A program made the position numbers and the translations under genes. From assembly GCF_000943545.1 (NCBI RefSeq), contig NZ_JTHP01000018.1, positions 1-64,000 on the forward strand: 64,000 nucleotides of DNA, in the 5' to 3' direction. The stretch's first letter is position 1. The number at the start of each line of letters is the position of its first letter. The stretch is from Paenibacillus terrae. GTDB lineage: Bacteria > Bacillota > Bacilli > Paenibacillales > Paenibacillaceae. Positions 8,676-16,982 of this stretch are shown here, one piece after another. Under the pieces are notes generated by a model that ran no database searches, was not told the DNA's origin, and worked only from the letters and a program-made list of their open reading frames with translations.

Positions 8676-9236
8676 TCAGGCCAGCTCTTCCTGAATGATT
8701 TCTGTTTTCAGACCTTTGGCGCTTGTAATCGTAATACTAATCGCATCAAAGCCGTTCCGTTTCGCCTCTTCAAAATCGCATAGCTTGCCGTTGATCAGCT
8801 CAAGCTGCCCATCCTCATCCACATCGTCTGAAAATTCATCATCCCAATCGACATTGTAATAAGCGGTCACGCTCACCTCAAACGTATCCTCACCGTCTTC
8901 ATCTAAATAGGGTAAAAGAGGAGTGCGGTTGTTCTGCTGTTCCTCCGTATATACTTCGCATAGCAGTGCGTCGTAACCGTGTCGGGTTCCGTCAAATATC
9001 ACGATCTGTTCGCCCGTGACCGTATCCTCCGCAATCATGAGCTGAGGTGCAAATTCAGTCACGGCGATCAGCTCGTCCATCCACTCTCCATAATAAAAAA
9101 AATGAAATTTCGTATGTCCGGCCTGTGAACGGAGCTTTCCTGTCCATTCCTGCTCGATCCATGCGTCCGGGTTCTCGGGTACAGCCCATCCCTCCAAATA
9201 AGCAGGTCCCAATCGATATTGTTGTGTTTCTGTCAT
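8676..9236 (-). CDS. unknown acidic protein
   Basis: A 186-residue acidic protein with an aspartate/glutamate-rich stretch (DWDDEFSDDVDEDGQLE). It has aromatic strand-like segments (FHFFYYGEWMDELIAV) resembling small immunity-type beta folds, but I cannot name a family. The ATG follows AAGGAAGGGG. It is first of a two-gene unit with the gene at 8275 and lies in the SMI1-containing cluster. Confidence 0.6.
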   Translation of the reverse strand: MTETQQYRLGPAYLEGWAVPENPDAWIEQEWTGKLRSQAGHTKFHFFYYGEWMDELIAVTEFAPQLMIAEDTVTGEQIVIFDGTRHGYDALLCEVYTEEQQNNRTPLLPYLDEDGEDTFEVSVTAYYNVDWDDEFSDDVDEDGQLELINGKLCDFEEAKRNGFDAISITITSAKGLKTEIIQEELA

Positions 9237-9267
9237 AAGTAGCCCCTTCCTTTCTCACGGTTATTTT

Positions 9268-9897
9268 TCATATCATGAATAGAGTAACGATTTTATTGTC
9301 CTCGTCCACGTCTACTTTTACGGTAATTCCCAGCTTGTCCTTGAACAGTCTACTGATATTGATGTAGTTATCTTTCACAAGACTGCTTGATCCACCAGAG
9401 CTGCGAGTCATACCTGTTGTGATAATGGAGCGAACATATGTCTTGTCAAGCCTGGCTTCGGGGTTATAAGTATAGATGACTTGTTCCTGCTGGTTATAAT
9501 AATGCTGTAACTGACTGTAATCGTTGGCGTTCTTATATTTCTTCTCTTGTCGAACGTAATCGGGATGATCCAGGGTGTAGTGAATCCTTCCGTCCAGAAA
9601 AGGATTTTCTTTGGAGGGCTTGAGTTCATATTGTCCGTAGGCTAACTGAAACAAGTATTCTAAGCCTGCGCCTTCCGCCTGATAGTAGAGCTGACGGTCG
9701 TCGCCTTTTTTGTCTATAGCGGTAAAGCTGCTGATTACAGGCCAGGCATCATACTTTTCACCCTCCAAGTCCACGGCAACCTTGTACTGTACAAGTACCT
9801 TTTCATTTTGAAATAACCCGAAGCTGCACATGATGAAATAGGCGGGAACACATATTACCCCGATGATAAGTATGAATATAAATATTTTGACTCGCAT
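9268..9897 (-). CDS. unknown membrane-anchored or secreted protein
   Basis: A 209-residue protein with one N-terminal hydrophobic segment (IFIFILIIGVICVPAYFIM) and a soluble remainder. The segment contains cysteines but no clear lipobox. The body has short aromatic strands and a Ser/Gly patch (RSSGGSSSLVKD). I do not recognise the family. Its position between unknown and immunity-like genes suggests cluster membership. Confidence 0.55.
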   Translation of the reverse strand: MRVKIFIFILIIGVICVPAYFIMCSFGLFQNEKVLVQYKVAVDLEGEKYDAWPVISSFTAIDKKGDDRQLYYQAEGAGLEYLFQLAYGQYELKPSKENPFLDGRIHYTLDHPDYVRQEKKYKNANDYSQLQHYYNQQEQVIYTYNPEARLDKTYVRSIITTGMTRSSGGSSSLVKDNYINISRLFKDKLGITVKVDVDEDNKIVTLFMI

Positions 9898-9926
9898 GAG
9901 TAGGTTGATTCTCCTTTGGTTGTCGA

Positions 9927-10390
9927 TTATCTTGACAGTTCCCGCTTGGCAGACACGCCGAATTCCTCATGTTGCAGCAATTGCTTCAGGGCATGTTGTG
10001 CGAAAGGCAGGTGCTTATGTGAGCACAGCAGCGCAAAGGCTGCTTCCTTGACTAATATGTATGCATCACTGTGGATCAGCTTCAGGGCCAATCAGAGTTC
10101 TGCTTCCGAGCAGGACATTCATGCCAAAGTTTGCAAAGCGGCTATTTGCACATCATCATCTTCGTCAGGCGTGACCAGCAGCTCGCAAATTCCCTGTACA
10201 ACAGTCGACTGCTGGTTGCCATCCGTGTACAGTCCGATGACCTTCAGCACCTCCATACGAATAAGCTCATCCCCGGACGACTGCTGCGCCAACTGCAACA
10301 GAAAAATCCGTTCGTCATTTTGGGATGATCCAGATCATCATGTGTAAAAGAATGACAGCGCAGCAGTTCCCGAGCCTCCTGTTTATTCAT
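9927..10390 (-). pseudogene. decayed HEAT-like repeat protein
   Basis: The minus strand reads as a short helical-repeat protein only if three lesions are ignored. It starts MNKQEARELLRCHS at 10390. A one-base shift near 10323 is needed to reach NDERIFLLQLAQQSSGDELIRM. The frame then continues through two in-frame TGA codons, about 30 bases apart, to LALKLIHSDAYILVKEAAFALL and ends SAKRELSR at 9927. Both TGA codons are one C-to-T change from CGA (Arg). The start overlaps the stop of the upstream gene (ATGAATAA), so the pair was translationally coupled. Helical repeats of this kind occur in immunity-type and scaffold proteins. Confidence 0.7.
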
Positions 10391-11027
10391 TCAACTCTGC
10401 AATCTCCGCACGGATGCCTCTGCACAGGAAGCTGCCTGACAGTCCGGTTAATGCATCAATATCAATGACCATGTCCGCTTCTTCATAACGGAAATCAAGC
10501 TGTAAAATGATATTTTCCGTTTCCATAGCGGTCAACTCATGTTCCTTTGTCTCTAAAAAAGTAAAGGACACCGCGTAACGGGGTACATTTTCCGTTGAAA
10601 ACGTGGAAAGCGAAGGCTGTTCAGCCGAAGGAGTCAGATCGGGTGATTTGGGTATCAGTACGGTAGGGGGTGATAGTTCAATCGTCAATGATATCTGGTC
10701 CTTTGTGATATCAGCTGCTGTAATTTGGTCATAATGAAAGGGAGGGAAATATCCGAGCTTTTCCACGATTTTATCTGCTCCTTGAATGGAGACTGTTGGT
10801 GAGAAAGCCAGTTCAAGTCCGATGGAGCCTGCCAACTGGCTCTCATATTGCGGATTGATACGTAAAAGAGCCTGTTCCGTCCCTACCTCCACAATCGTGC
10901 CGATAAAATACTGCTTGCCATGAATCAGAACAATATCATGCGGAACGAACGGCAGTGCGCCCCCGGCTTTGTAATGAATGAGATAATCGTTTTCTTTTTT
11001 TTCAACGTTTTGAATCTGAATATGCAT
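10383..11027 (-). CDS. unknown protein upstream of the HEAT-like pseudogene
   Basis: A 214-residue protein. The start is the ATG at 11027 (MHIQIQNVEKKEN), since AGGAGGTTGAAACTT lies directly before it; the frame is open further upstream but without a site. The N-terminal half looks beta-rich (YLIHYKAGGALPFVPHDIVLIHGKQ is one strand-turn pattern) and a Pro/Ser linker follows (TPSAEQPSLSTFSTE). The C-terminal part resembles small immunity-type beta domains, but I cannot assign a family. It is coupled to the broken gene downstream. Confidence 0.6.
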   Translation of the reverse strand: MHIQIQNVEKKENDYLIHYKAGGALPFVPHDIVLIHGKQYFIGTIVEVGTEQALLRINPQYESQLAGSIGLELAFSPTVSIQGADKIVEKLGYFPPFHYDQITAADITKDQISLTIELSPPTVLIPKSPDLTPSAEQPSLSTFSTENVPRYAVSFTFLETKEHELTAMETENIILQLDFRYEEADMVIDIDALTGLSGSFLCRGIRAEIAELNE

Positions 11028-11064
11028 AAGTTTCAACCTCCTGATATTTAGTATAATGGATTTT

Positions 11065-11355
11065 TCAAGGTTGTGGTAAAGAAAAACAAGTCCATGATTG
11101 GAAAACATAATTCATGTCCGGGGTATCTCGTTCAAGCATTTCTTCTATCATAATATATGACATGGCAACTAAATTCATCTTTTGCATCCGTTCATTAAAA
11201 TGGTTTGGAAACCCGTTCAACTTCGCGTATACTAGGAAAGTCATATATGGAACGGCCTGAGCCGCATTGCGGCCGTATGTTTTGGTTACATGAACAGAAT
11301 CAACGATAACGGATAAGCTCCCTTCCTGAAAAGGGTTGAATGAGAACCGATACAA
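11065..11355 (-). CDS. possible short CDS or gene fragment
   Basis: A 96-codon frame with protein-like composition (QAVPYMTFLVYAKLNGFPNH, then ERMQKMNLVAMSYIMIEEMLE) in an otherwise empty gap. The only start at its 5' end is TTG with no ribosome site, so it may be a truncated gene. I do not recognise it. Confidence 0.3.
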   Translation of the reverse strand: MYRFSFNPFQEGSLSVIVDSVHVTKTYGRNAAQAVPYMTFLVYAKLNGFPNHFNERMQKMNLVAMSYIMIEEMLERDTPDMNYVFQSWTCFSLPQP

Positions 11356-11454
11356 AAATGGGAATTCTGAACTATGGAACGATGAATGTCATATGGCACA
11401 TGAACCTATTTTACGTGACACATATTGAATACGGATAAGGGAAGTGAATACCAC

Positions 11455-13158
11455 TTGAAGAATTTTGCAGCATTAGGCGTAGAGCAACATTGGGTAGACG
11501 CCTTGAAAGAGCAGGGAATTACAGCACCAACACCTGTACAGCAGGAGTCCATTCCGCTGTTGATGGAAGGTCAGGACGTTATTGCCGAGGCGCATACGGG
11601 AACAGGTAAAACGCTTGCGTTTTTACTGCCGATTTTGCAAAAAATGAATCTGGACAAGCGCCATCCGCAGGCGCTCGTGATTGCTCCAACGCGTGAGCTG
11701 GCGCTCCAGATTACACAGGAAGCGAACTTATTGGCGGCTACGGAGCCAAGCTTGTCGTTGCTGGCTGTTTACGGAGGACAGGATGTAGAGCGTCAGCTTC
11801 GCAAGCTGAAGGGCGGCGCACAGTTGATTATCGGTACACCCGGACGATTGCTGGATCACCTGAGACGCGGCACACTGGATCTGAGCGGTGTTAAAATGCT
11901 GGTGCTGGATGAAGCCGACCAAATGCTGCACATGGGCTTTCTGAACGATGTAGAGACGATTCTTCAGGAAGTTCCGTACCGGAGACAGACCATGCTGTTC
12001 TCCGCTACAATGCCAGCAGGTATCCGCAAACTGGCTCGTGTATATATGAACGAGCCTGTGGATGTAAAAGTGAAGTCTGCTTCTTCCGTTCCGGTGAGCC
12101 AAATCCGTCAGGTCGTTGTACAGACGACGGATCGGGGCAAGCAGCAAGCATTAGTGGATATGCTGAATGCGGATCGTCCGTATCTGGCTGTTATTTTCTG
12201 CCGTACGAAGCGCCGCGCTGCTGCGTTAAATGAGCAGTTGCAAGAAATGGGCTTCGAGAGCGGCGAGCTTCACGGGGATTTGTCCCAGAACAAGCGTGAG
12301 CAAGTGATGAAGGCGTTCCGTGAAGCGAAGCTTCAATTGCTTGTAGCGACCGATGTAGCCGCACGCGGCCTGGATGTGGAAGGCGTAACGCATGTCTTCA
12401 ACTATGACATGCCGCAGGATGCCGAAAGCTACATTCACCGCATCGGGCGTACCGGCCGTGCCGGAGGCAAAGGTGTGGCGGTAACGCTCGCCACGCCACG
12501 GGATGTTCCAGAGCTTCGGAACATCCAGAAGGTTGCTGGTGTCACATTCACCAGCAGCGAGGGCGGCGGGCAGCGTAGACCTGCTGCCGGTACAGCTGAG
12601 CGGCAGGATGGAGAACGCCGCTCAGGCAGAAACGACCGCCGTTCCTTCGGCGGCAACGGTTCCGGCGGCGGACGCCGGGGCAGCGGCCGTGAACAGGCGG
12701 GCCGTCGTGACGGCGCAGGCCGTGGCCGCACCGAGCGGGAGCAGCCGCGCGAAGAGCGCGCTGCATCCGCAGGCGGTGAACGTCGCTCCAGCCGCAGTAG
12801 CAGCGAACGCGGCGGGTATGACCGCAGCAGCGGTGGTTCCACACGCGGAGGCCAAGGCCGTTCCGCAGGGCAAAGCAGCGAACGCAGCGGATATGACCGC
12901 AGCAGCGGTGGTTCCGCGCGCGGGGGCCAAGGCCGTTCCGCAGGGCAAAGCAGCGAACGCAGCGGATATGACCGCAGCAGCGGCGGCTCCGCTCGCGGAG
13001 GCCAAGGTCGATCCGCAGGGCAAAGCAGCGAACGCAGCGGGTATGACCGCAGCAGCGGCGGCTCCGCTCGCGGAGGCCAAGGTGGTCGCAGTGGACAGGC
13101 CAAAGGCGGCCCGCGCGGGGCTCAAGGACAGGGAGGCCGTCGCGGACGGTCCAGATAA
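11455..13158 (+). CDS. DEAD-box ATP-dependent RNA helicase with RGG-rich tail
   Basis: An RNA helicase of the CshA/DeaD type, acting in ribosome assembly and mRNA turnover, especially in the cold. Motifs in order are Q motif (GITAPTPVQQESIP), I (AHTGTGKT), Ia (PTRELALQ), Ib (GTPGRLLDHL), II (VLDEADQML), III (SATMP), IV (AVIFCRTKRR), V (VATDVAARGLDV) and VI (HRIGRTGRAG). After about residue 380 the tail is basic and rich in RGG/RSG, with four 25-residue repeats. I start it at the TTG at 11455 (MKNFAALG), which follows AAGGGAAGTG; an upstream TTG at 11425 has no site. The tail length should vary between strains because its DNA is tandemly repeated. Confidence 0.92.
   Translation: MKNFAALGVEQHWVDALKEQGITAPTPVQQESIPLLMEGQDVIAEAHTGTGKTLAFLLPILQKMNLDKRHPQALVIAPTRELALQITQEANLLAATEPSLSLLAVYGGQDVERQLRKLKGGAQLIIGTPGRLLDHLRRGTLDLSGVKMLVLDEADQMLHMGFLNDVETILQEVPYRRQTMLFSATMPAGIRKLARVYMNEPVDVKVKSASSVPVSQIRQVVVQTTDRGKQQALVDMLNADRPYLAVIFCRTKRRAAALNEQLQEMGFESGELHGDLSQNKREQVMKAFREAKLQLLVATDVAARGLDVEGVTHVFNYDMPQDAESYIHRIGRTGRAGGKGVAVTLATPRDVPELRNIQKVAGVTFTSSEGGGQRRPAAGTAERQDGERRSGRNDRRSFGGNGSGGGRRGSGREQAGRRDGAGRGRTEREQPREERAASAGGERRSSRSSSERGGYDRSSGGSTRGGQGRSAGQSSERSGYDRSSGGSARGGQGRSAGQSSERSGYDRSSGGSARGGQGRSAGQSSERSGYDRSSGGSARGGQGGRSGQAKGGPRGAQGQGGRRGRSR
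12801..13091 (+). repeat. four 75-bp tandem repeats in the helicase tail
   Basis: Units begin at 12801, 12876, 12951 and 13026, each opening with CAGCGAACGC. The period of exactly 75 bp encodes 25 residues built on SERSGYDRSSGGSARGG, so copy-number change keeps the frame. Units differ at a few third positions; the last is shortened. Confidence 0.95.
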
Positions 13159-13163
13159 AGCAA

Positions 13164-13236
13164 GAGCGTTCTCATAGAACGCTCAACTATGGTTATGATA
13201 ATAGCCCCGGAGAGGCTCATCTTCCGGGGCTATTGT
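13164..13236 (+). terminator. hairpins after the helicase gene
   Basis: A small stem GAGCGTTC/GAACGCTC (13164-13184) is followed by a strong 12-bp stem AATAGCCCCGGA/TCCGGGGCTATT (13200-13234). The U-tract is poor, so termination is likely but not classical. Confidence 0.6.
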
Positions 13237-13299
13237 AATCTCCACCCATACCACCAATGCGGCAGCATCATAGGATGACATAAGCAGCATTACTGCGCT

Positions 13300-13409
13300 G
13301 AGCAACTAAAGAAAACCAGCAGCTCAGCTGCCTTGAGCAACTGAAGAAAAACCAGCAGCATAGCTGCCTTAAAAACAACTATTAACTTGGCGATAACAGT
13401 TGTTTTTAA
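13300..13409 (+). repeat. tandem 35/36-bp repeat and hairpin upstream of the CDF gene
   Basis: Two near-identical units (13300-13334 and 13335-13370) open with GAGCAACT and end with AGCTGCCTT. A perfect 12-bp stem follows, TTAAAAACAACT/AGTTGTTTTTAA (13369-13380 and 13398-13409), ending in a T-run 23 bases before the CDF start codon. It could be a leader terminator or a protein-binding site. Confidence 0.6.
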
Positions 13410-13432
13410 GATAGATACGGAGGTTATACATC

Positions 13433-14401
13433 ATGCAGGAACAGGATATGGGCAAACGCGCTATGGTGTCAGCGTGGATCAGCCTGATCAGCAACATCCT
13501 ATTAACCGGCATTAAGATCATTACAGGCGTCATGTTCAGCAGCAAGGTGCTGGTTGCTGACGGTGTGCATAACGCCGGGGACGTAATCGCTTCGGCAACG
13601 GCGCTGGGGGCGATGCGTATATCGAGTCTGCCGCCGGATGAGGATCATCCATATGGTCACGGCAAGGCAGAGGTTATTGGAGCCAGCGTGGTGGCGGTCA
13701 TTTTGTTCGCAGCCGGCATATTTATCGGCTACCATTCCATTATCGCGTTGTTTGAACCGATGCCGAAGGAACATATACTGGCATTGGTGGCGGCGATCAT
13801 CTCCCTGCTCTGGAAGCAATGGCTGTATATATATACGATCCGTATCGGAAGGGCAGCCAATAGCCAGGGCCTCATTGCTACGGCCAAAGATCATCTGGCG
13901 GACGTGTACGCCTCCGCTGCTGCTGTACTGGGTATCGGTTTGGGCTTGATCGGGGAGCACTGGAGCATTCATATTTTATCCTACGGTGACCCGATTGCCG
14001 GGTTTGTGGTCGCATTGCTGGTTCTGAGGCTGGCGTGGGAAATGGGCCGTGAATCCATAGATGTACTGATGGAAAAGGCGATTGCAACCGAGGAAATCGA
14101 AAGCTATGCCGAAGCAGCCCTAAGTGTAGCCGAGGTTCAGCGAATTGACCGCATCCGTGCCCGTGAGCACGGTCATTACATTATTGTGGATATCCGCGCT
14201 TCTGTGGATGCCTCCCTGACGATTCAGCAGGGACATGATATTATCCGGCTGATCAAAGGGGCTGTGATGAAGCAGGAGCCGAGGGTTTACGAGGTGCTTG
14301 TGCATCTTAATCCATGGTACGCGGACACTCCTGACAATGCTAACCTGGCGCCGCAAGAACATAAGAATAACAGCGTGACAGACAAGGAAAACTACCATTA
14401 G
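13433..14401 (+). CDS. cation diffusion facilitator (CDF) metal exporter
   Basis: A 322-residue membrane antiporter of the CDF family, exporting Zn, Mn, Co or Fe ions in exchange for protons. The start is supported by CGGAGG. The N-terminal part has six predicted membrane segments. The binding-site pattern of helix II appears as DGVHNAGD, followed by the family loop DHPYGHGKAE, and helix V has DHLADVYAS. Residues after 215 form the cytoplasmic dimerisation domain. The DxxxD-type site without a His-rich loop favours Mn (MneP-like) or Fe over Zn, but this is inference. The upstream hairpin may control it. Confidence 0.9.
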   Translation: MQEQDMGKRAMVSAWISLISNILLTGIKIITGVMFSSKVLVADGVHNAGDVIASATALGAMRISSLPPDEDHPYGHGKAEVIGASVVAVILFAAGIFIGYHSIIALFEPMPKEHILALVAAIISLLWKQWLYIYTIRIGRAANSQGLIATAKDHLADVYASAAAVLGIGLGLIGEHWSIHILSYGDPIAGFVVALLVLRLAWEMGRESIDVLMEKAIATEEIESYAEAALSVAEVQRIDRIRAREHGHYIIVDIRASVDASLTIQQGHDIIRLIKGAVMKQEPRVYEVLVHLNPWYADTPDNANLAPQEHKNNSVTDKENYH

Positions 14402-14439
14402 TCACAGGTCAATCGTGTACGCTGAACAGACGACGCAAA

Positions 14440-14469
14440 TTGACAGATAACTTGCAGGGAGGGTATGCT
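14440..14469 (+). promoter_or_regulatory. candidate promoter of the LCP gene
   Basis: A perfect -35 box TTGACA (14440-14445) and TATGCT (14464-14469) 18 bases later, about 50 bases upstream of the start codon at 14516. Confidence 0.5.
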
Positions 14470-14515
14470 TTTATAAGCTGAAAGATGTTGAATAAAAGCG
14501 AGGTTACTCGAAAAT

Positions 14516-15538
14516 ATGCGAAAAATATTAAAATGGCTGGGCATTTCTGTGACTGCGGCAGTTCTTTTGGTGGGCGGATATTATGCTTACTCTATATATC
14601 ATTTTACAAATCAAATTTCGGTCGCTACCGGTCAGGATTCGAAATTTAAGCCGCAAGCACAAAGCCAGTCCCCAACGAATGTACAACCTGTAGAAGTGTC
14701 TCTTCCCCCGGAGTGGGATGGAAAAGAGAGAGTGAATATTTTGCTGCTGGGCGGCGATTCACGCGGGGAGGATTCAGGACGCTCTGACTCTGTTATGGTT
14801 GCTTCAGTTGATCCGGTCACGAAGAAGGCTACGCTTATGTCGATCCTGCGTGATACGTACGTCGATATTCCGGGCCATGGGCAAAGTCGATTGAATGCCG
14901 CATTTTCTTACGGCGGGCCTGATCTGACCAGACAAACGGTGAGCGACCTGCTCGGCATACCGATCCAATACTATGTATACACAGATTTTAACGGCTTTAT
15001 TGCGCTGGTGGATTCTGTGGGCGGTATTGATCTGGATGTCGAAAAGGATATGTACTACACTTCCAAAGCAGACAAGCACCAGTTTGATATTGATTTGAAA
15101 AAGGGAATGCAGCATATGGACGGTAAAACGGCCTTGCAATATGTACGTTTTCGTCATGATGCCACTTCCGATTTTACGCGTACGGAGCGGCAACGCAAAT
15201 TTATTACCGAGCTGGGTGGCAAAATCCAGTCGACCTCGTCTCTGATTAAGCTGCCAAGTATTTTAAACAGCATTTCTCCTTATATTGAAACGAACCTGAG
15301 CACAACGGAAATGCTGCAACTGGCTTCATTAGGCTTTAATATCGACGCCAAAACGATCGCGAAACAGCAAATTCCACCGAATGAGCTGGTGCGAGAGACA
15401 ACGGTTAAGGGGGCACAGGTGTTGGGTGTGGACCAGAGAAAGCTCGAGAGCTTTGTACAAAATATGTTTGAGCAAGAAAACAAACCTGTGACCACAACGA
15501 CGGATTCCGCTGCAACCAAGACAAATGATACTCCATAA
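14516..15538 (+). CDS. LytR-CpsA-Psr (LCP) family cell-wall polymer ligase
   Basis: A membrane-anchored LCP enzyme that transfers teichoic acid or other glycopolymers from a lipid carrier to peptidoglycan. A single N-terminal membrane segment (ISVTAAVLLVGGYYAYSIY) leads to an extracellular LCP domain. Hallmarks are GGDSRGEDSGRSDSVMVASVD, SILRDTYVDIPGHG, then the arginine-rich QYVRFRHDATSDFTRTERQR, whose Arg/Asp residues bind the pyrophosphate of the donor. The 340-residue length is usual. It has its own promoter and terminator and so looks monocistronic. Confidence 0.92.
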   Translation: MRKILKWLGISVTAAVLLVGGYYAYSIYHFTNQISVATGQDSKFKPQAQSQSPTNVQPVEVSLPPEWDGKERVNILLLGGDSRGEDSGRSDSVMVASVDPVTKKATLMSILRDTYVDIPGHGQSRLNAAFSYGGPDLTRQTVSDLLGIPIQYYVYTDFNGFIALVDSVGGIDLDVEKDMYYTSKADKHQFDIDLKKGMQHMDGKTALQYVRFRHDATSDFTRTERQRKFITELGGKIQSTSSLIKLPSILNSISPYIETNLSTTEMLQLASLGFNIDAKTIAKQQIPPNELVRETTVKGAQVLGVDQRKLESFVQNMFEQENKPVTTTTDSAATKTNDTP

Positions 15539-15543
15539 CATTC

Positions 15544-15592
15544 CAAAGCAAGCAAAGTCTGTATGCCGTCGTACAACTTTGTTTGCTTTTGT
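15544..15592 (+). terminator. terminator of the LCP gene
   Basis: Stem arms around AAAGCAAGCAAAGT and ACTTTGTTTGCTTT with a T-rich tail, starting six bases after the LCP stop codon. Confidence 0.75.
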
Positions 15593-15690
15593 GTTATTCG
15601 GGTATAATCTTGTATATTTTGATCTAAAATTATATCTTAGCAATATGAAGGATCATTAACTCATTTGCTTAAAGAGAAGGGGAATGTCAT

Positions 15691-16854
15691 GTGGAAACAA
15701 CTCCGGCATGGAAAGACCGATTCAAAAAGTTTTTTCTGAACAACAAGTTTGTGTTATTCCTGCTGGTACTGCTGCTCATCGGTTTAAATGTATTGGTGCT
15801 CACCAAAATTTCGTACATATTTACCCCTGTCATTGTGCTGCTAAAAACGATCATTCTCCCTGTCATTTTGTCCGGTGTTTTGTACTATCTGTTCAATCCG
15901 CTGGTTGATGCACTGGAACGCAAAAAGGTCAAACGGATATACTCCATTATTGTGCTGTATTTGCTCATCATAGGGGTTATTACCGTCGTGATTACATCGG
16001 TAGTGCCTGTGATCCAAGATCAGATTCAGGGTTTGATTGAAAATGTGCCTGCATATAGCGAGCAAGTACAACAACAGTTTGAGAAATTAATTGGCAGTGA
16101 CTTTGTGAACCAGTTCCAGAACACGATTCAAATCAATCCCTCAGAGCTGGCCTCCAAGGCTTCTGAAAAGTTATCTGCCTTCATTAATAATGTCTGGGCA
16201 AGTTTGGGAAGTTTTTTGGGTGTAGTCACAGAAACGGTGCTTGCGATCGCTACGGTTCCATTTATTCTGTTCTACCTGCTGAAGGATGGACGCAAGCTGC
16301 CACAGTCGGTGCTAAAGATGTTCCCGCCTATGTTTCGTAAAGAGACTGATCGCATTATGACCGAAATGAATCATCAGGTCAGCTCGTATATCCGGGGGCA
16401 GATTATTGTCAGCTTCTGTATCGGGGTGCTGTTGTATATCGGCTACTTGATCATCGGGCTGGACTATTCTCTGACGCTTGCCGTCATTGCGTCCTTTACG
16501 AGCGTTGTTCCTTATTTGGGCCCTGTGATTGCCATTACGCCTGCATTAATTGTAGCTTTGGTAACATCTCCGGTTATGCTGCTCAAAATGGTCATTGTAT
16601 GGACAGTCGTACAGCTCATTGAGGGTAAATTTATTTCTCCGCAAATTATGGGCAAGTCTCTCCGGGTGCATCCGATCACGATTATCTTTGTCATTCTGAC
16701 GGCGGGCAATCTGTTTGGAGTGATAGGGATTATACTGGCGGTTCCGGGCTATGCTGTATTGAAGGTTATCGTCACACATCTGTTTAGTTTCTTTAAAAAG
16801 CGTTCACATCTTTATGAAGCGGATAAAGTGAAGGCGAGCCTCAACGAAAAATAA
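15691..16854 (+). CDS. AI-2E family permease
   Basis: A 387-residue membrane protein of the AI-2E (UPF0118) family, whose members include autoinducer-2 exporters and Na+/H+ antiporters; most are uncharacterised. The GTG start follows GAGAAGGGG. The pattern is typical: two hydrophobic hairpins at residues 18-60 and 66-105, a long amphipathic extracellular stretch ([20 protein letters not shown]), then five further helices with [21 protein letters not shown] and the late GKSLRVHP. It stands alone between two terminator-bounded genes. Confidence 0.88.
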   Translation: METTPAWKDRFKKFFLNNKFVLFLLVLLLIGLNVLVLTKISYIFTPVIVLLKTIILPVILSGVLYYLFNPLVDALERKKVKRIYSIIVLYLLIIGVITVVITSVVPVIQDQIQGLIENVPAYSEQVQQQFEKLIGSDFVNQFQNTIQINPSELASKASEKLSAFINNVWASLGSFLGVVTETVLAIATVPFILFYLLKDGRKLPQSVLKMFPPMFRKETDRIMTEMNHQVSSYIRGQIIVSFCIGVLLYIGYLIIGLDYSLTLAVIASFTSVVPYLGPVIAITPALIVALVTSPVMLLKMVIVWTVVQLIEGKFISPQIMGKSLRVHPITIIFVILTAGNLFGVIGIILAVPGYAVLKVIVTHLFSFFKKRSHLYEADKVKASLNEK

Positions 16855-16910
16855 ACATTTCCAATTCCGGTGTAAAATCAATTTTCCAGTGTAAACCAAA
16901 TTGACCCCTC

Positions 16911-16940
16911 TTGGGTAACTGTGGCTTCGCGTGCTATAAT
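16911..16940 (+). promoter_or_regulatory. candidate promoter of the LLM monooxygenase gene
   Basis: TTGGGT (16911-16916), an 18-base spacer, and a perfect TATAAT (16935-16940), 42 bases before the start codon. Confidence 0.5.
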
Positions 16941-16982
16941 TAATGCCTATTCTTATTCCCAAACAGAAAGGTCAGACTTTAT

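Noticed and set aside
12435..13103. Long open frames on both strands across the helicase tail
   Set aside because: They follow from the GC-rich 75-bp repeats; composition is low-complexity and no start signals exist, while the helicase frame is continuous with a conserved core.
13300..13370. CRISPR array
   Set aside because: Two adjacent copies without spacers and no cas genes.
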